64,000 nt of DNA from NCBI GenBank assembly GCA_028281925.1, contig JANQIX010000006.1, positions 62,001 through 126,000 of the forward strand, in the 5' to 3' direction. Positions 17,414 to 26,320 of the stretch are shown piece by piece (position 1 is the first letter of the stretch; every line of letters begins with the position of its first letter). The notes beneath the pieces were generated by a model. That model was given only the letters and a program-made list of their open reading frames with translations, had not been told where the DNA came from and did not search any database. Made by a program: the position numbers and the translations under genes. This stretch comes from Alphaproteobacteria bacterium (GTDB lineage Bacteria > Pseudomonadota > Alphaproteobacteria > DSM-16000 > Inquilinaceae).

Positions 17414-17456
17414 AAAGGCCATCCTTGCCGCCGACGGCGATCGAGGGTGGCCCTTT
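17414..17456 (+). terminator. Attenuator hairpin between precursor and cyclase genes
   Basis: AAAGGCCATCCTTG (17414-17427) pairs with CGAGGGTGGCCCTTT (17442-17456) through about 14 pairs with one bulged C. It ends in CCCTTTCGC. It lies 82 bases after the precursor stop and 127 before the cyclase start. A partial terminator here would give more precursor than enzyme transcript. Confidence 0.6.
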
Positions 17457-17583
17457 CGCATCTCCCGTGCCGGACGCAAGGTTGCGGGTCGGCTAAAGGG
17501 CCGAATGCTCGAAGTCGTTCATTCAAGTCATTGCCTTCGCGTAGGATCGCCGGCCATTGCCGGCAATGCGGTGGAACAGCACG

Positions 17584-19488
17584 ATGGCAACGGGATTTGC
17601 CCTGACGGTGGCCGATGGCATGGCCGAATGGCGCCTCCTCGGAACGGAGGCCGGGCGCCGCCTGGTGGCAACGGCGGCGACGGGCGGCGTGCGTCTGGTG
17701 CTGTACGGCCGCCTTACCTATCGCGAGGATCTGCGCGCGGCCCTCGGCGCCGACGCACTGCCTGCCGATCAGACCCCGCAATACACATCTACGCCGGACA
17801 ACGGCGGTGATGCGGCGTTGGCCCTCGCCGCCTATCTCCGCTGGGATGTGGACGGTCTGACGCGCCTTGAGGGCGACTTCGCCCTCGCGGTCGTCGACCA
17901 GGACCGCGGCCGTGTGCTGGCCACCCGTGACCCCATGGGTGGCTACCCTCTCTACTGGACTTGGCGTGGCGACACATTCGCCCTGGCGACGGCTCTGCGC
18001 CCCTTGGATGACCTGCTGGGTGCTGCGGCGCCCGATATCGGCTTCCTCGGTGAGATCCAGATGATGCCGTTCTTCGAGATCGATCATCTGGAAGAGACTG
18101 CGCTAACCGGGATCAATCGCCTCTTGCCGGGAACGCACCTTGAGGCCGAGATCGTCCGGCCCGAGCCACGGATCACGCGCTTTTGGTCGTGGCCGGACCG
18201 CATGGACGACGGCGCGACGGGCACTCTCGACATTGCTGCCGAGCGGTATGGGGAGCTCTTGGACGCAGCGGTCGCCCAGCGGCTGCGCGGCACGGTCGGC
18301 GCCCATCTCTCCGGCGGTATGGATTCGACCTCGGTCGCCCTCTTGGCGCAGCGGCATCTGTCGGCGGAGAACAGGCCGCTGCATGCCCTGACCATGGTCT
18401 ATGAGCGCCTGTTCGGTTTGGCCAGTGAGGCGCCTTATGTCCTGGCGGTCCAGGGACGGACAGGCCTCGTCTCGCATCACGTGGCCGGCGACGATGTTCT
18501 CGACTTCGACCATTTCGCCGGCGACCTCGACCACGACGAACCCTATCCCGGGTTCTTCCGCGTGCCCTCGGCGAAGTGCATGGCCGACGCGGCGCTCAAT
18601 GTCGGTGCTGATACGGTTATGACGGGGCTTGGGGCCGACGAGTTGGCCGCCGACATGCCCCACTACCTCGCCGACGAACTGGCCCGCGGGCGCTTGGCCA
18701 CGGCCTGGCTGGAGGCGGCGCGCTGGGCCAAGGCCTCAAGCCGTAGCCCGTGGAACACGTTCCGTCCTTTCGCGCTCGACCCCTTGATGCCCGTCTGGCT
18801 ACGGCCCGGCCTTCGAGCCCTGTTCACCGCCGGCTATGCCCCGCTCAACAGGCGCAACGGCTGGACCATCCCGCCCTGGGTCCAACGCGATTTCGCGCGG
18901 CAGGGGGCGCTGCGTGACCGTGTACTCGGCAGCTGGCGACGGGCCACACGCAGCGCCGACACCGTGGTTCTCTCCTATGCGCTGGAGGCGCTCGCCACCA
19001 CGGCCGGCGATTGGGTGCGCGCCACTCTGGCGGCCCCCCGGGGCCTGCACATCACCCATCCCTTCCGCGATCCCAGGCTGATTGCCCATGCGCTTGCCAG
19101 CCGGGTCCGACTGAGGCCGGTGCCCGGCGAGCAGAAGGCCATCCTGGGCCGGGCCATGCGTGATGTGCTGCCCGAGGCCATCGTCCGTCGGCGCGACAAG
19201 GGGAACTTCAACGCGGTCTACTACAAGGGACTGACCCGGAACCGTCCGACGCTGAACCGTCTCGTCGACCGCGCCGAAGACCTGGGGGAATGGCTCTTCG
19301 ACCGCGCCCTCCTGAAGGACTGCATTCTCCAGGCATCGCTGGGCACCGATAGCGTGCAACGGACGCACGGTATCAACAATTCGCTGGCCATCCTCTACTG
19401 GCTCGACCGGCTGCCCCGATGGCGAGCAACGCCCCTGACCGCGTCGTCGCTGGGCGCAACATCACCGGCAGATCGGGTTCAAGCTTAG
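17584..19488 (+). CDS. Asparagine synthetase-like lasso-peptide cyclase (C protein)
   Basis: A 634-residue two-domain protein. Residues 1-200 form a class-II glutaminase-like domain (GDFALAVVDQDRGRVLATRD, with PLYW) but lack the N-terminal Cys2 nucleophile, as in lasso cyclases. Residues 220-600 form the ATP-pyrophosphatase domain with HLSGGMDSTSVALLAQ (SGGxDS loop), TGLGADELAADMP, VPGEQKAIL and a C-terminal RRRDKGNFNAVYYKGL. Lasso C proteins activate the Asp/Glu side chain by adenylation and close the ring on Gly1. The length fits that family. ATG 17584 is chosen; ATG 17566 is possible. It lies 252 bases after the precursor, probably in one transcript. An ordinary glutamine-dependent asparagine synthetase is unlikely without Cys2. 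Confidence 0.82.
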   Translation: MATGFALTVADGMAEWRLLGTEAGRRLVATAATGGVRLVLYGRLTYREDLRAALGADALPADQTPQYTSTPDNGGDAALALAAYLRWDVDGLTRLEGDFALAVVDQDRGRVLATRDPMGGYPLYWTWRGDTFALATALRPLDDLLGAAAPDIGFLGEIQMMPFFEIDHLEETALTGINRLLPGTHLEAEIVRPEPRITRFWSWPDRMDDGATGTLDIAAERYGELLDAAVAQRLRGTVGAHLSGGMDSTSVALLAQRHLSAENRPLHALTMVYERLFGLASEAPYVLAVQGRTGLVSHHVAGDDVLDFDHFAGDLDHDEPYPGFFRVPSAKCMADAALNVGADTVMTGLGADELAADMPHYLADELARGRLATAWLEAARWAKASSRSPWNTFRPFALDPLMPVWLRPGLRALFTAGYAPLNRRNGWTIPPWVQRDFARQGALRDRVLGSWRRATRSADTVVLSYALEALATTAGDWVRATLAAPRGLHITHPFRDPRLIAHALASRVRLRPVPGEQKAILGRAMRDVLPEAIVRRRDKGNFNAVYYKGLTRNRPTLNRLVDRAEDLGEWLFDRALLKDCILQASLGTDSVQRTHGINNSLAILYWLDRLPRWRATPLTASSLGATSPADRVQA

Positions 19489-19560
19489 GTAGGCCGAAGG
19501 CTTACTCCAGCGCGAACGCGCACGGGCCCATCATGGGCTCGCACGTCACTCCTCGGCTCG

Positions 19561-20118
19561 TCAGGCGATGATCACCTTGACGGCCACCGGGCCCTTCGTG
19601 CCGTTGCGGGTCACCACCTGAACGCGCTGGCGGTCTTCCAGTGCGGGCAGCCGTGCTGCTTGCAGCGTACGATAGTCGACATAGATGTCGCGACCGCCGC
19701 CGTCCGGCGCTACGAACCCGAAGCCGCGCCAGGGGTCGTAGAACTTCACGGTACCCGTGGTGACCGGCCCGCCGGCCGGTGAATGCCCCTCACGGACGGA
19801 GCCTACAGCCCGGCTGCGCCGCGCGGCCGGCGCGCCGGCAACACCGCGATGCCTTGCCGTATCGCCGGATCGAACGGCGATAACCTCACTCACTTGACGG
19901 CCGTTGCTGGTGTCGGAGATCCGGCAATTCACGGAGTCCCCCGGCGCTATACGCGCCGCGCCCAGCATCAGCAGCGCAGACTTCCGAAGCACTGCGTCGC
20001 CAAGGCCGTCATGCGGGGTCACCACGCCAACACCCTTGTTGTTGCTGTACCATTTAACCGTCGCGTCAGTCGAGCAGCCGTTCTGGCCGCCTGTTCCCAC
20101 GATCGTGGTATCGGACAT
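19561..20118 (-). CDS. Cold-shock protein with two CSD domains
   Basis: A 185-residue RNA/DNA-binding protein. The first domain, residues about 17-80 (ATVKWYSNNKGVGVVTP), is divergent; its second RNP motif lacks the usual FVH. The second, residues about 118-184 (TGTVKFYDPWRGFGFVAPDGGGRDIYVD), is better conserved. A low-complexity Ala/Arg linker joins them. Double-CSD proteins are typical of alphaproteobacteria. GAGGAAGA precedes the ATG. It is convergent with the cyclase gene. A role in RNA chaperoning or stationary-phase adaptation is inferred from the family. Confidence 0.87.
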   Translation of the reverse strand: MSDTTIVGTGGQNGCSTDATVKWYSNNKGVGVVTPHDGLGDAVLRKSALLMLGAARIAPGDSVNCRISDTSNGRQVSEVIAVRSGDTARHRGVAGAPAARRSRAVGSVREGHSPAGGPVTTGTVKFYDPWRGFGFVAPDGGGRDIYVDYRTLQAARLPALEDRQRVQVVTRNGTKGPVAVKVIIA

Positions 20119-20429
20119 AGAGCGATTCTTCCTCGATTGAGTGCGCTTAATACCGCACCGGTCCGCTTCAGTTGGCCATTCGCCCGCAGATGGTCAAGAC
20201 CTCGTCCCGAATTAACCGGCTTTGTCTTGACGATTTTGTTCGTGAGCAAGATTTGACCATTGTGAATTAGCTACAATGCGAGACAATTCTCTAAGAGTCT
20301 GACCGAGTCTCGGCGGAAAGGAACCGCCTGAAACTCCATCAAGAATGTCGGCGGCACCAGGATTCACGCGGCGTCACCTTGCCTCCGCGCCACGCCGACA
20401 CGAATCGACTAACGTTGTTGCTGTCGGCA
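20119..20429. other. Upstream region of the cold-shock gene
   Basis: About 310 bases, AT-richer near 20220-20300. It should contain the promoter and 5' leader of the leftward cold-shock gene. No gene or clear hairpin was found. Confidence 0.4.
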
Positions 20430-20639
20430 TTACATGTGGTCGGCGGACTGCTCTTCGGTACCGGCCATCTCGTCCGGCTCGGTGCCGTCCCGGCGATGCA
20501 GCGTCTCCCACCAAGTCTTCGCCTCGTCGGACCCTCGGGCCACCAGCGGAACGACGACGTCGCGGGCCACGCGATACCCAAGCGCCGCCCCGAACCCCGC
20601 CACGGTGGCAACCGCTAACACCCCTACCAGAGGCGCCAT
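20430..20639 (-). CDS. Small single-TM membrane protein (paralogue 1)
   Basis: A 69-residue protein with GGGAGA before the ATG. One N-terminal TM helix (residues 3-22, APLVGVLAVATVAGFGAALG) is followed by YRVARDVVVP, then a hydrophilic acidic tail. Its first 28 residues are clearly related to those of the gene at 20890 (same PLVGV...AG.GA..G.R.AR pattern), so the two are paralogues 250 bases apart. Function is unknown. Confidence 0.6.
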   Translation of the reverse strand: MAPLVGVLAVATVAGFGAALGYRVARDVVVPLVARGSDEAKTWWETLHRRDGTEPDEMAGTEEQSADHM

Positions 20640-20889
20640 GATGCTTCTCCCGCCGGCTGACGCTCAGACATGGCTCGGCCACACCACCAAGTCGTCAGAT
20701 TAGGCACACGCGCTCCGCCTCAAACGTTTATGTCGTCCCGCCCCCGTCCGACCGCAAGCCTGCACCCGACTTTCGGACCAGCAAAGTCAGGAAATAGAAG
20801 CCGCAGCCGTCGCTACACAAACAACCCTGGATCGTAGCCGGGCATGTGGTCCGGGCGGCGATCGGAATGCTGCCGTGAACCGAGCGGAC

Positions 20890-21117
20890 TCAATCTGACC
20901 GTCGGCGCCTACCTTTGGCCGTTGATGGCTGATCGTCAGTGAGGTCGACATAATCACCTTCAATCACTTTGGCCGAACGCTCTTGTCCATCTCCACCGGA
21001 TGTCCTCTTCGGCCCAAGGTTAGGCAGCAGGTACTCACGCGCAAGTCGCCAGCCCACCAGCGCCCCTGCCCCTGCGATCGCGGCCGCGGCAAAAACTCCT
21101 ACGAGCGGTACCATCAT
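20890..21117 (-). CDS. Small single-TM membrane protein (paralogue 2)
   Basis: 75 residues from ATG 21117, or 74 from the next codon, also ATG. An N-terminal TM helix (VPLVGVFAAAAIAGAGALVG) is followed by WRLAREYLLPN and a charged tail ending KGRRRRSD. It is related to the protein at 20430 in the TM region and the following xR(V/L)AR segment, while the tails differ. It could be a small envelope stress or regulatory protein. No named family is recognised. Confidence 0.6.
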   Translation of the reverse strand: MMVPLVGVFAAAAIAGAGALVGWRLAREYLLPNLGPKRTSGGDGQERSAKVIEGDYVDLTDDQPSTAKGRRRRSD

Positions 21118-21345
21118 CCCACCCCACTCATCCGTGCGGCACGCGATCGTCCACCGAACCGCGCAATGGACAACCGTTAGAAGCCGATTATGGTGCCATT
21201 ATGCCAGATTGTCTTCACAGGGGAGAACCGGTCCGTACCTTAAGTGTCGACATCTGCAGCGGTGGGACGCGACGGATATCGGGTGCCTCTTCCCCTCGGA
21301 CCTTTCGTTATACCTCGGGCAGCGCATGGCCAAGCTTGCCCAACC

Positions 21346-22476
21346 TCAATCCTGGCGCGTCAGCAGAGATGAGTCGTACAACCAAATCTGTGCTGCCGCC
21401 ACGTCCGTTGACTCCCAATAGCCAGCGATCGCTGCCGCTAACCCGTCGTCATAGGGCACCAGCCTATACACCCATTCCCACTTGCCCGGCGGCGGCGCCC
21501 GAGCCTCCATTGGGCGCCCTAGATCAGTCCATCCGTGTTCGCCCCGTCGCCATACGCTCGCCTGCTGCCCGTCGTCGGCTGGTCCACCCACGCCGACATA
21601 CAGTTCACCACGGTACGAGACGAGATGGTTTGCGAGTGTAGCGGTCGACCATTCAAGCGCGTCGGGAAGCGCCGTCCATGTCATTCCGTCCCATAAATAG
21701 ATAAGCGAGACGGGCGTGGTCGCCGGTTGGCGCAGCAATCCAGTGACGATATCTCCTTCGTGCTCGTTAATCGCAATCACGGACTTGATGTGGGGTTCGT
21801 CCCATGAGCCATTGAGCCCGTCGCCGCCGATCTGCATCCAGGTCACACCATCGAACCGCCAGACGTCGCCATCATAATCGTCCCGGCCGGTCGTCACGAC
21901 ATAGAGCGCATCGTCAGTGCCTAGCATGTCATAGACGCCGTTATACATGCGGTCCCAGCTACCGTTCTGCCCGTCGCCAGCGACAGCCTGCCAGTGCGGC
22001 CCGATCCACCGATAGACCCTAGCCATGTCGCCAGTGTCCTCGTTGGCCACGCCGATATAGAGTTCGTCATCAAGAAAGGCGATCGCGGTAACGTTGTGGT
22101 AGATCGGCGGGATGCCGGCCATCCCGACATTCTGCCAAATGTCATCAGATTGCAGTGCCCAGATCTGTGCGGCACCTGGCACATGGTGTGCTAGCAACCC
22201 AACGTAGAGTGTCTCCGACGGCTCGTGAAAATGCAGGTGCTGCACCTGGGTATGCGAAGACCAAGTTCGCATCAGATCCCACCGTAGCCCGTCATGACAC
22301 CAGACCTGTGCTGGCTGTGATGTGTTGTAGTGGCTGGTCCCGACGCACAGATCGTCGCCGCGCAGCGCCGCCGAACGCAGACCGTAATTGTCTGGCCAAC
22401 GACCAAGTAACTCTTGTGCGGTGGATTGAGTGGACGCGCAGGATAGCAAGCACGCAAGAAAAAATGCCTTCATCAT
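21346..22476 (-). CDS. Secreted beta-propeller-like protein at the end of the phage operon
   Basis: A 376-residue protein whose ATG (22476) overlaps the stop of the tail-fibre gene in TGATGATG, so it is translationally coupled to it. The N-terminus is a Sec signal peptide (MMKAFFLACLLSCASTQSTAQ), either type I or a lipobox ending LLSC. The rest is 6-7 repeats of about 50 residues with patterns such as ELYVGVxxE...ARVYRW and GDGxNGSWD, typical of beta-propeller or sialidase-like folds. A signal peptide is unusual for a virion protein. It may be a host-surface or lysogenic-conversion factor, or a fibre-associated protein. Function is not known. Confidence 0.65.
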   Translation of the reverse strand: MMKAFFLACLLSCASTQSTAQELLGRWPDNYGLRSAALRGDDLCVGTSHYNTSQPAQVWCHDGLRWDLMRTWSSHTQVQHLHFHEPSETLYVGLLAHHVPGAAQIWALQSDDIWQNVGMAGIPPIYHNVTAIAFLDDELYIGVANEDTGDMARVYRWIGPHWQAVAGDGQNGSWDRMYNGVYDMLGTDDALYVVTTGRDDYDGDVWRFDGVTWMQIGGDGLNGSWDEPHIKSVIAINEHEGDIVTGLLRQPATTPVSLIYLWDGMTWTALPDALEWSTATLANHLVSYRGELYVGVGGPADDGQQASVWRRGEHGWTDLGRPMEARAPPPGKWEWVYRLVPYDDGLAAAIAGYWESTDVAAAQIWLYDSSLLTRQD

Positions 22477-23576
22477 CAACCCATGACTAGATAGTAGACA
22501 TTGATGGTTCCGGTTATTGTTCCGATTTTTGTCCAACCGATTTCGAAGGAACCGTTCGACCAGCTATTGACGTCGCCTTCATAGGCGTTTCCGCTCTCTT
22601 GAAACACGCTAATCGCGTTGATGCCGACAGCGGACCATGTATCTGGCGTCACGGAATGCCGATCATTTGCTGCGTAGTTGTTCGTTCCGTCAGATAGCCC
22701 GATCGAAAACTTGCTGGCGCCAGCTACCACTGAGATAAACAGGCCAACTTTCGGTGTAAAACTATTAGCCATGGTCACGGTCTGATTGCCACTGGCCAAA
22801 CTGGCATCGCGCGTGAAGGTGCCGATCTCATAGTTCGGTGTTGGCGCCAATGCGGCGATGGCCTGCGCCACCCGCAATGGTGACATCGACCGCAACGCGG
22901 CTTCGCTGCCGGCCTCCATCTCTGCTTGGGACGCGGCTGCTGTGGGAATGTCGGCATCGTAAGCCTGGACATCAACGCCTACCTCGACACCCAGCGTGGC
23001 TCGTGCCGCCGCGGCGTCGGCGTCGTCAAGAAGGCTCTCAGCAAAGGCGGTGATCGTAACCGCGCTGGAATTGACGACAGTTATGGAGACCGCCTCCAAT
23101 GCTGTTCCCACACTGTTCCACCTCAGAAACTGGTTCGCACCCTCTGCCATCTCGACATCCACAAGAGTCGACGACTTGGCGAGCCTGACCGAGCGCCCCA
23201 GCTGCTCGTCGATCTGTTGCGTGATCATCGTCAGCTTGTCCAGCGCCGTTTCCAACGTGGCGGCGGGCAGCGGGTCGCCTTCCGTCAAGTCGGTGTCCTG
23301 GGTCAGGGCCACGTCGCGCAGGATCGTCAGGGTCTCGCCTGAGGCCGGCGTGTAGTCCGTCGGCGACGTGTTGACGGTAAGCGTGCCGCCGGCCAAGCTG
23401 CCGGCGCCTGACAGCGTGTAGTGCACGCCGTTCGCCCAAGTCGTCTCCACGCCGCCCGCATCCTTGTGGATGGCCTTCAGGTCCGCGTCGGCAAGGAAAT
23501 AGAAGGGTACGGCGAACGCGATCGACGCCCCGTCTCCAGCATAGCTTACCCGTGCGGTGCTGCTTGCTACCGTCAT
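22476..23576 (-). CDS. Phage tail fibre protein (T7 gp17-like N-terminus)
   Basis: 366 residues from ATG 23576 (GGAG upstream); the open frame extends further but only with low-complexity residues. Residues 1-150 resemble the T7-type fibre N-terminal domain that docks to the tail: STARVSYAGDGASIAFAVPFYFL...DLKAIH, then a TLTILRDVALTQDTDLTEGD-type strand and an ALDKLTMITQQIDEQL helix. The middle is Ala-rich coiled coil; the C-terminus (250-366) is beta-rich with NGSFEIGW and is probably the receptor-binding tip. It overlaps the next gene. Confidence 0.8.
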   Translation of the reverse strand: MTVASSTARVSYAGDGASIAFAVPFYFLADADLKAIHKDAGGVETTWANGVHYTLSGAGSLAGGTLTVNTSPTDYTPASGETLTILRDVALTQDTDLTEGDPLPAATLETALDKLTMITQQIDEQLGRSVRLAKSSTLVDVEMAEGANQFLRWNSVGTALEAVSITVVNSSAVTITAFAESLLDDADAAAARATLGVEVGVDVQAYDADIPTAAASQAEMEAGSEAALRSMSPLRVAQAIAALAPTPNYEIGTFTRDASLASGNQTVTMANSFTPKVGLFISVVAGASKFSIGLSDGTNNYAANDRHSVTPDTWSAVGINAISVFQESGNAYEGDVNSWSNGSFEIGWTKIGTITGTINVYYLVMG

Positions 23577-23761
23577 GTTTCGATGCTCCGATGATGGTGA
23601 GCCGCCTGAGGGCGGTGATCCCGACTTGGGCCGCCCCCCCAAAAGGCGGCCGACCACATCTCAGCCGGATCGGTACGGCTGCCGGAAACCCAGCCTTGTG
23701 CGCGCCTCTGCCGACTGCCGATCTCGCTCCGTACCGACTGCGACGATTGCTCGTCGCCGTT

Positions 23762-24058
23762 CTAGCCGCCAATGTGCTCTGGCGGCGGCTGCGGGCTGGG
23801 CGCACACGGCGCGTACAGCCGGTCGACGAGGCGCTCGACGTGATCGATCCGCCGGGCCAGGTCGGCCACACGGTCGTGGCTGGCGAACCGCGCGTCCAGC
23901 CGGCCATCGACCTCATGCCGATATTTGGTCAAAAGATCGCCGGTGCGGTCCAGCCGGCGCATCATCGTGCGCCAGACGAAGCCGAGCATCCCGGTCACGG
24001 CGCTGACGACGGCGCCGAGGCCGGCGATCAGCTCACCCAGGGTTGCCGGGTTGTCCAT
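23762..24058 (-). CDS. Small phage membrane protein, possible holin or spanin-like
   Basis: 98 residues from ATG 24058, with GGAG 9 bases upstream. An N-terminal hydrophobic helix (LGELIAGLGAVVSAVTGMLGFVW) is followed by a basic-acidic helix (RHEVDGRLDARF...DLARRIDHVERLVDRL) that predicts a coiled coil. It lies between tail tubular B and the fibre gene, where lysis genes often sit in T7-like phages. A lysis role is an inference from position and topology. Confidence 0.5.
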   Translation of the reverse strand: MDNPATLGELIAGLGAVVSAVTGMLGFVWRTMMRRLDRTGDLLTKYRHEVDGRLDARFASHDRVADLARRIDHVERLVDRLYAPCAPSPQPPPEHIGG

Positions 24059-24189
24059 GAACAAAAACTCCAGTTGACGTCGGCGCGGCGGCCGGCATGA
24101 CGGCGCAGGCGGCCGCCGCACCCGCATGGCGGGCAGCCTTGCGTTCAATCGACTGACTTCGGCGTACCGCGACGCACTGCGAGACCTGC

Positions 24190-26316
24190 TCAGCCTGTGG
24201 TTCGCACTTCGGGCATCAGCGCGATCACGGTGGCCGGAAACGGTCCTTTGCCGCTGATCTCCAGAATCCCGTCGGTGTCCCAGCCGTGGGGAAAGCTGAT
24301 TTCCATATCGCCGCTGTAGAGCGACGGCGGCGAGCCCAGCGGCGTCTTGGTCGTACGGAAATGGATGGTATCGGGGGGCTGGCCTGGCGCCCCCACCTCG
24401 ACACCGAGGGTCCGGTAGATGCGCGCGGTCACACGGGCAATGCGCTTGGCCCGCCCCTGCGCCGTGCCCGCGGCCGCTGCGGCCTCGACACGCATGGGCG
24501 ACAACACCCAGCCATAACCAAGGCCGGCATGCACGATGCTCGCTGCGGGGTCGATCGAGATCCGCCCGGCGGAGACGGAGGCAGGCGGTCGCCGGGCGCC
24601 ATCGGCCAGCACCTCTAAGGTCTCGCCCTCCAGATGGTCGAGGCCCGAGATCACCGTGGCCGGCGCGCCATTGTAGCTCAGCCCACTATCCACGTAGAAC
24701 GCGTCGGCCTGCTCGTCTTCCGCACTCAAGCCCGGCTGCATCACCTCAACATATCGCCGCGTGTTGCCGTCGATGGTGCGCCGGACGACCAGCCAGAGCT
24801 CATCGCGCCCGTCACCTGGAATGACGGCGGTGCTCTCCACCGCCGCGGGCCCGCTGCCGTCGCTCCCGCCCAGAATGTGGCGATGCCAGGCCACCACGTC
24901 CTGGTCGCGCTGATAAGTGCATCCCAACAACGTGCCGTCGCTGCGTACGGCCCAGACGATGCTGTCTGGCTCCTGCTGATAGGCCAACTGCACGATGCCG
25001 CCGACGGAGATGTGCTCGGCGAGCAGCGTCAGGTCGGGCGACACATGGCTGTCCACCTCGAAGCTGTAGACCATCTCGCGCAGCTTGCGCCGGGCCGCCT
25101 GCATGAACAGCACCGCATTGCCGATGCGCAAAGGCAGTTGCATGGCACTGCCGAACGTCGTCTCCGGCACGATGCGCACGCTGTTAGGGCTGATCGCTTG
25201 GTCCGGCCCCGCGCCACCGGCCACGAACTCCGCGCCGACAGTGCCAAGCACCAGCTGCTTGCCCGGCGACATCCAGGCAATCGCGTTCACCTGGCCCGAT
25301 GCGATCGTGTAGCTCAGCGCATCGTCGTCCACGACCGGCGACGAGACGCCATGGTTCTCATAGTTTCCGGATTTGGAGAACCATAGCCGTTGCGGGTGGG
25401 AGGGCGAACGCGCCCAGACCAGCCGTTGCTCAAAGAAGCCGACCACGCCGGGATAGTCGCTGTCTGTCCATTCCGCCGGGGGGTCGGTGAAGGCGATGTC
25501 CACCAGCGACCAGGCGTCATGGGCAAAGCGCAGCAGCTTGCGCGGCGGGTGCGCCTCATGCGCCAGGTACAGCACATCGGCCGACTGCGTGTAGTAAAGG
25601 GATGCGATCTCGCTCTGCTGATAGGGCGTCGGCAGCTCAACCGGTGCATCATCCAGAAAGGCCACGTCGTCGAGTGCCGGCGTCCCGCCCTTACGCGCGA
25701 AGTGTATGTAGAAGCTGGCGTTGCCTGCACCCGGCGTGAACGCGTGGGCATGCCAGCCGACGCCGAAATCCTTGCTGCCGATTTCCGTGCCGCCGTCCGT
25801 GGTCCCGAGCTTAAGCGTCAGCTCGTCAGTGCTGGCGGTGCCGGTGATGGCGAAGACTAGAACCAGCCCGACCTCGGGATCCGTTACCGACACCGCCTGG
25901 CTCAATGTCCCGCCGGCGGCGAACGACGCGCGTCCGGCCGACTGCGTCACGCTGGCCGCCGTCCAACTGCTGAGATCACTGTCAAAGCTGCCATTGACGA
26001 TGACTGCATCCGTATCCGCAGCCACCACCCGCCCTTGGTCCCTGAAAAAGCGGAAGGCGCTGGCCGCCGCTTCGATCACATAAGCCTGGGTGGTGGAGAA
26101 GCGGAAGGGCAGCAGCCGCGATACCGCATCATGGTCTCTGACGCTGCCGACGAACCGGGTGCCGCCGCGCCGCGTTGCCGCTCCATGCGGCAGAACGATC
26201 ATGTTCTCTAGCCTGCGGCAGCCGTTGAAGTACTTGGCGATATCGACGCGCCCGTCCAGGCGTGGGCTCAGCTCGCCGGCGGTGAAATTGGTGAGGATCG
26301 GGTTGGCCTTCGGCAT
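24190..26316 (-). CDS. Phage tail tubular protein B-like (nozzle / stabilisation) protein
   Basis: A 708-residue protein. The start at 26316 is fixed by the family N-terminus NPILTNFTAGELSPRLDGRV and a GAGGG upstream, 4 bases after the preceding gene's stop. Other typical segments are LENMIVLPHGAATRRGGTRFV, LLPFRFSTTQAYVIEA, LIYLAHEAHPP-like repeats and WAVRSDGTLLGCTYQRDQDVVAWHRH. These match the T7 gp12-like proteins of podoviruses. In the virion it would form the tail nozzle below tail tubular A. It is beta-rich, without TM segments. Confidence 0.82.
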   Translation of the reverse strand: MPKANPILTNFTAGELSPRLDGRVDIAKYFNGCRRLENMIVLPHGAATRRGGTRFVGSVRDHDAVSRLLPFRFSTTQAYVIEAAASAFRFFRDQGRVVAADTDAVIVNGSFDSDLSSWTAASVTQSAGRASFAAGGTLSQAVSVTDPEVGLVLVFAITGTASTDELTLKLGTTDGGTEIGSKDFGVGWHAHAFTPGAGNASFYIHFARKGGTPALDDVAFLDDAPVELPTPYQQSEIASLYYTQSADVLYLAHEAHPPRKLLRFAHDAWSLVDIAFTDPPAEWTDSDYPGVVGFFEQRLVWARSPSHPQRLWFSKSGNYENHGVSSPVVDDDALSYTIASGQVNAIAWMSPGKQLVLGTVGAEFVAGGAGPDQAISPNSVRIVPETTFGSAMQLPLRIGNAVLFMQAARRKLREMVYSFEVDSHVSPDLTLLAEHISVGGIVQLAYQQEPDSIVWAVRSDGTLLGCTYQRDQDVVAWHRHILGGSDGSGPAAVESTAVIPGDGRDELWLVVRRTIDGNTRRYVEVMQPGLSAEDEQADAFYVDSGLSYNGAPATVISGLDHLEGETLEVLADGARRPPASVSAGRISIDPAASIVHAGLGYGWVLSPMRVEAAAAAGTAQGRAKRIARVTARIYRTLGVEVGAPGQPPDTIHFRTTKTPLGSPPSLYSGDMEISFPHGWDTDGILEISGKGPFPATVIALMPEVRTTG

Positions 26317-26320
26317 GCGG

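Noticed and set aside
17584-19488. Ordinary asparagine synthetase B
   Set aside because: The N-terminal catalytic Cys2 is absent, the length is about 80 residues over E. coli AsnB, and a lasso-like precursor lies directly upstream.
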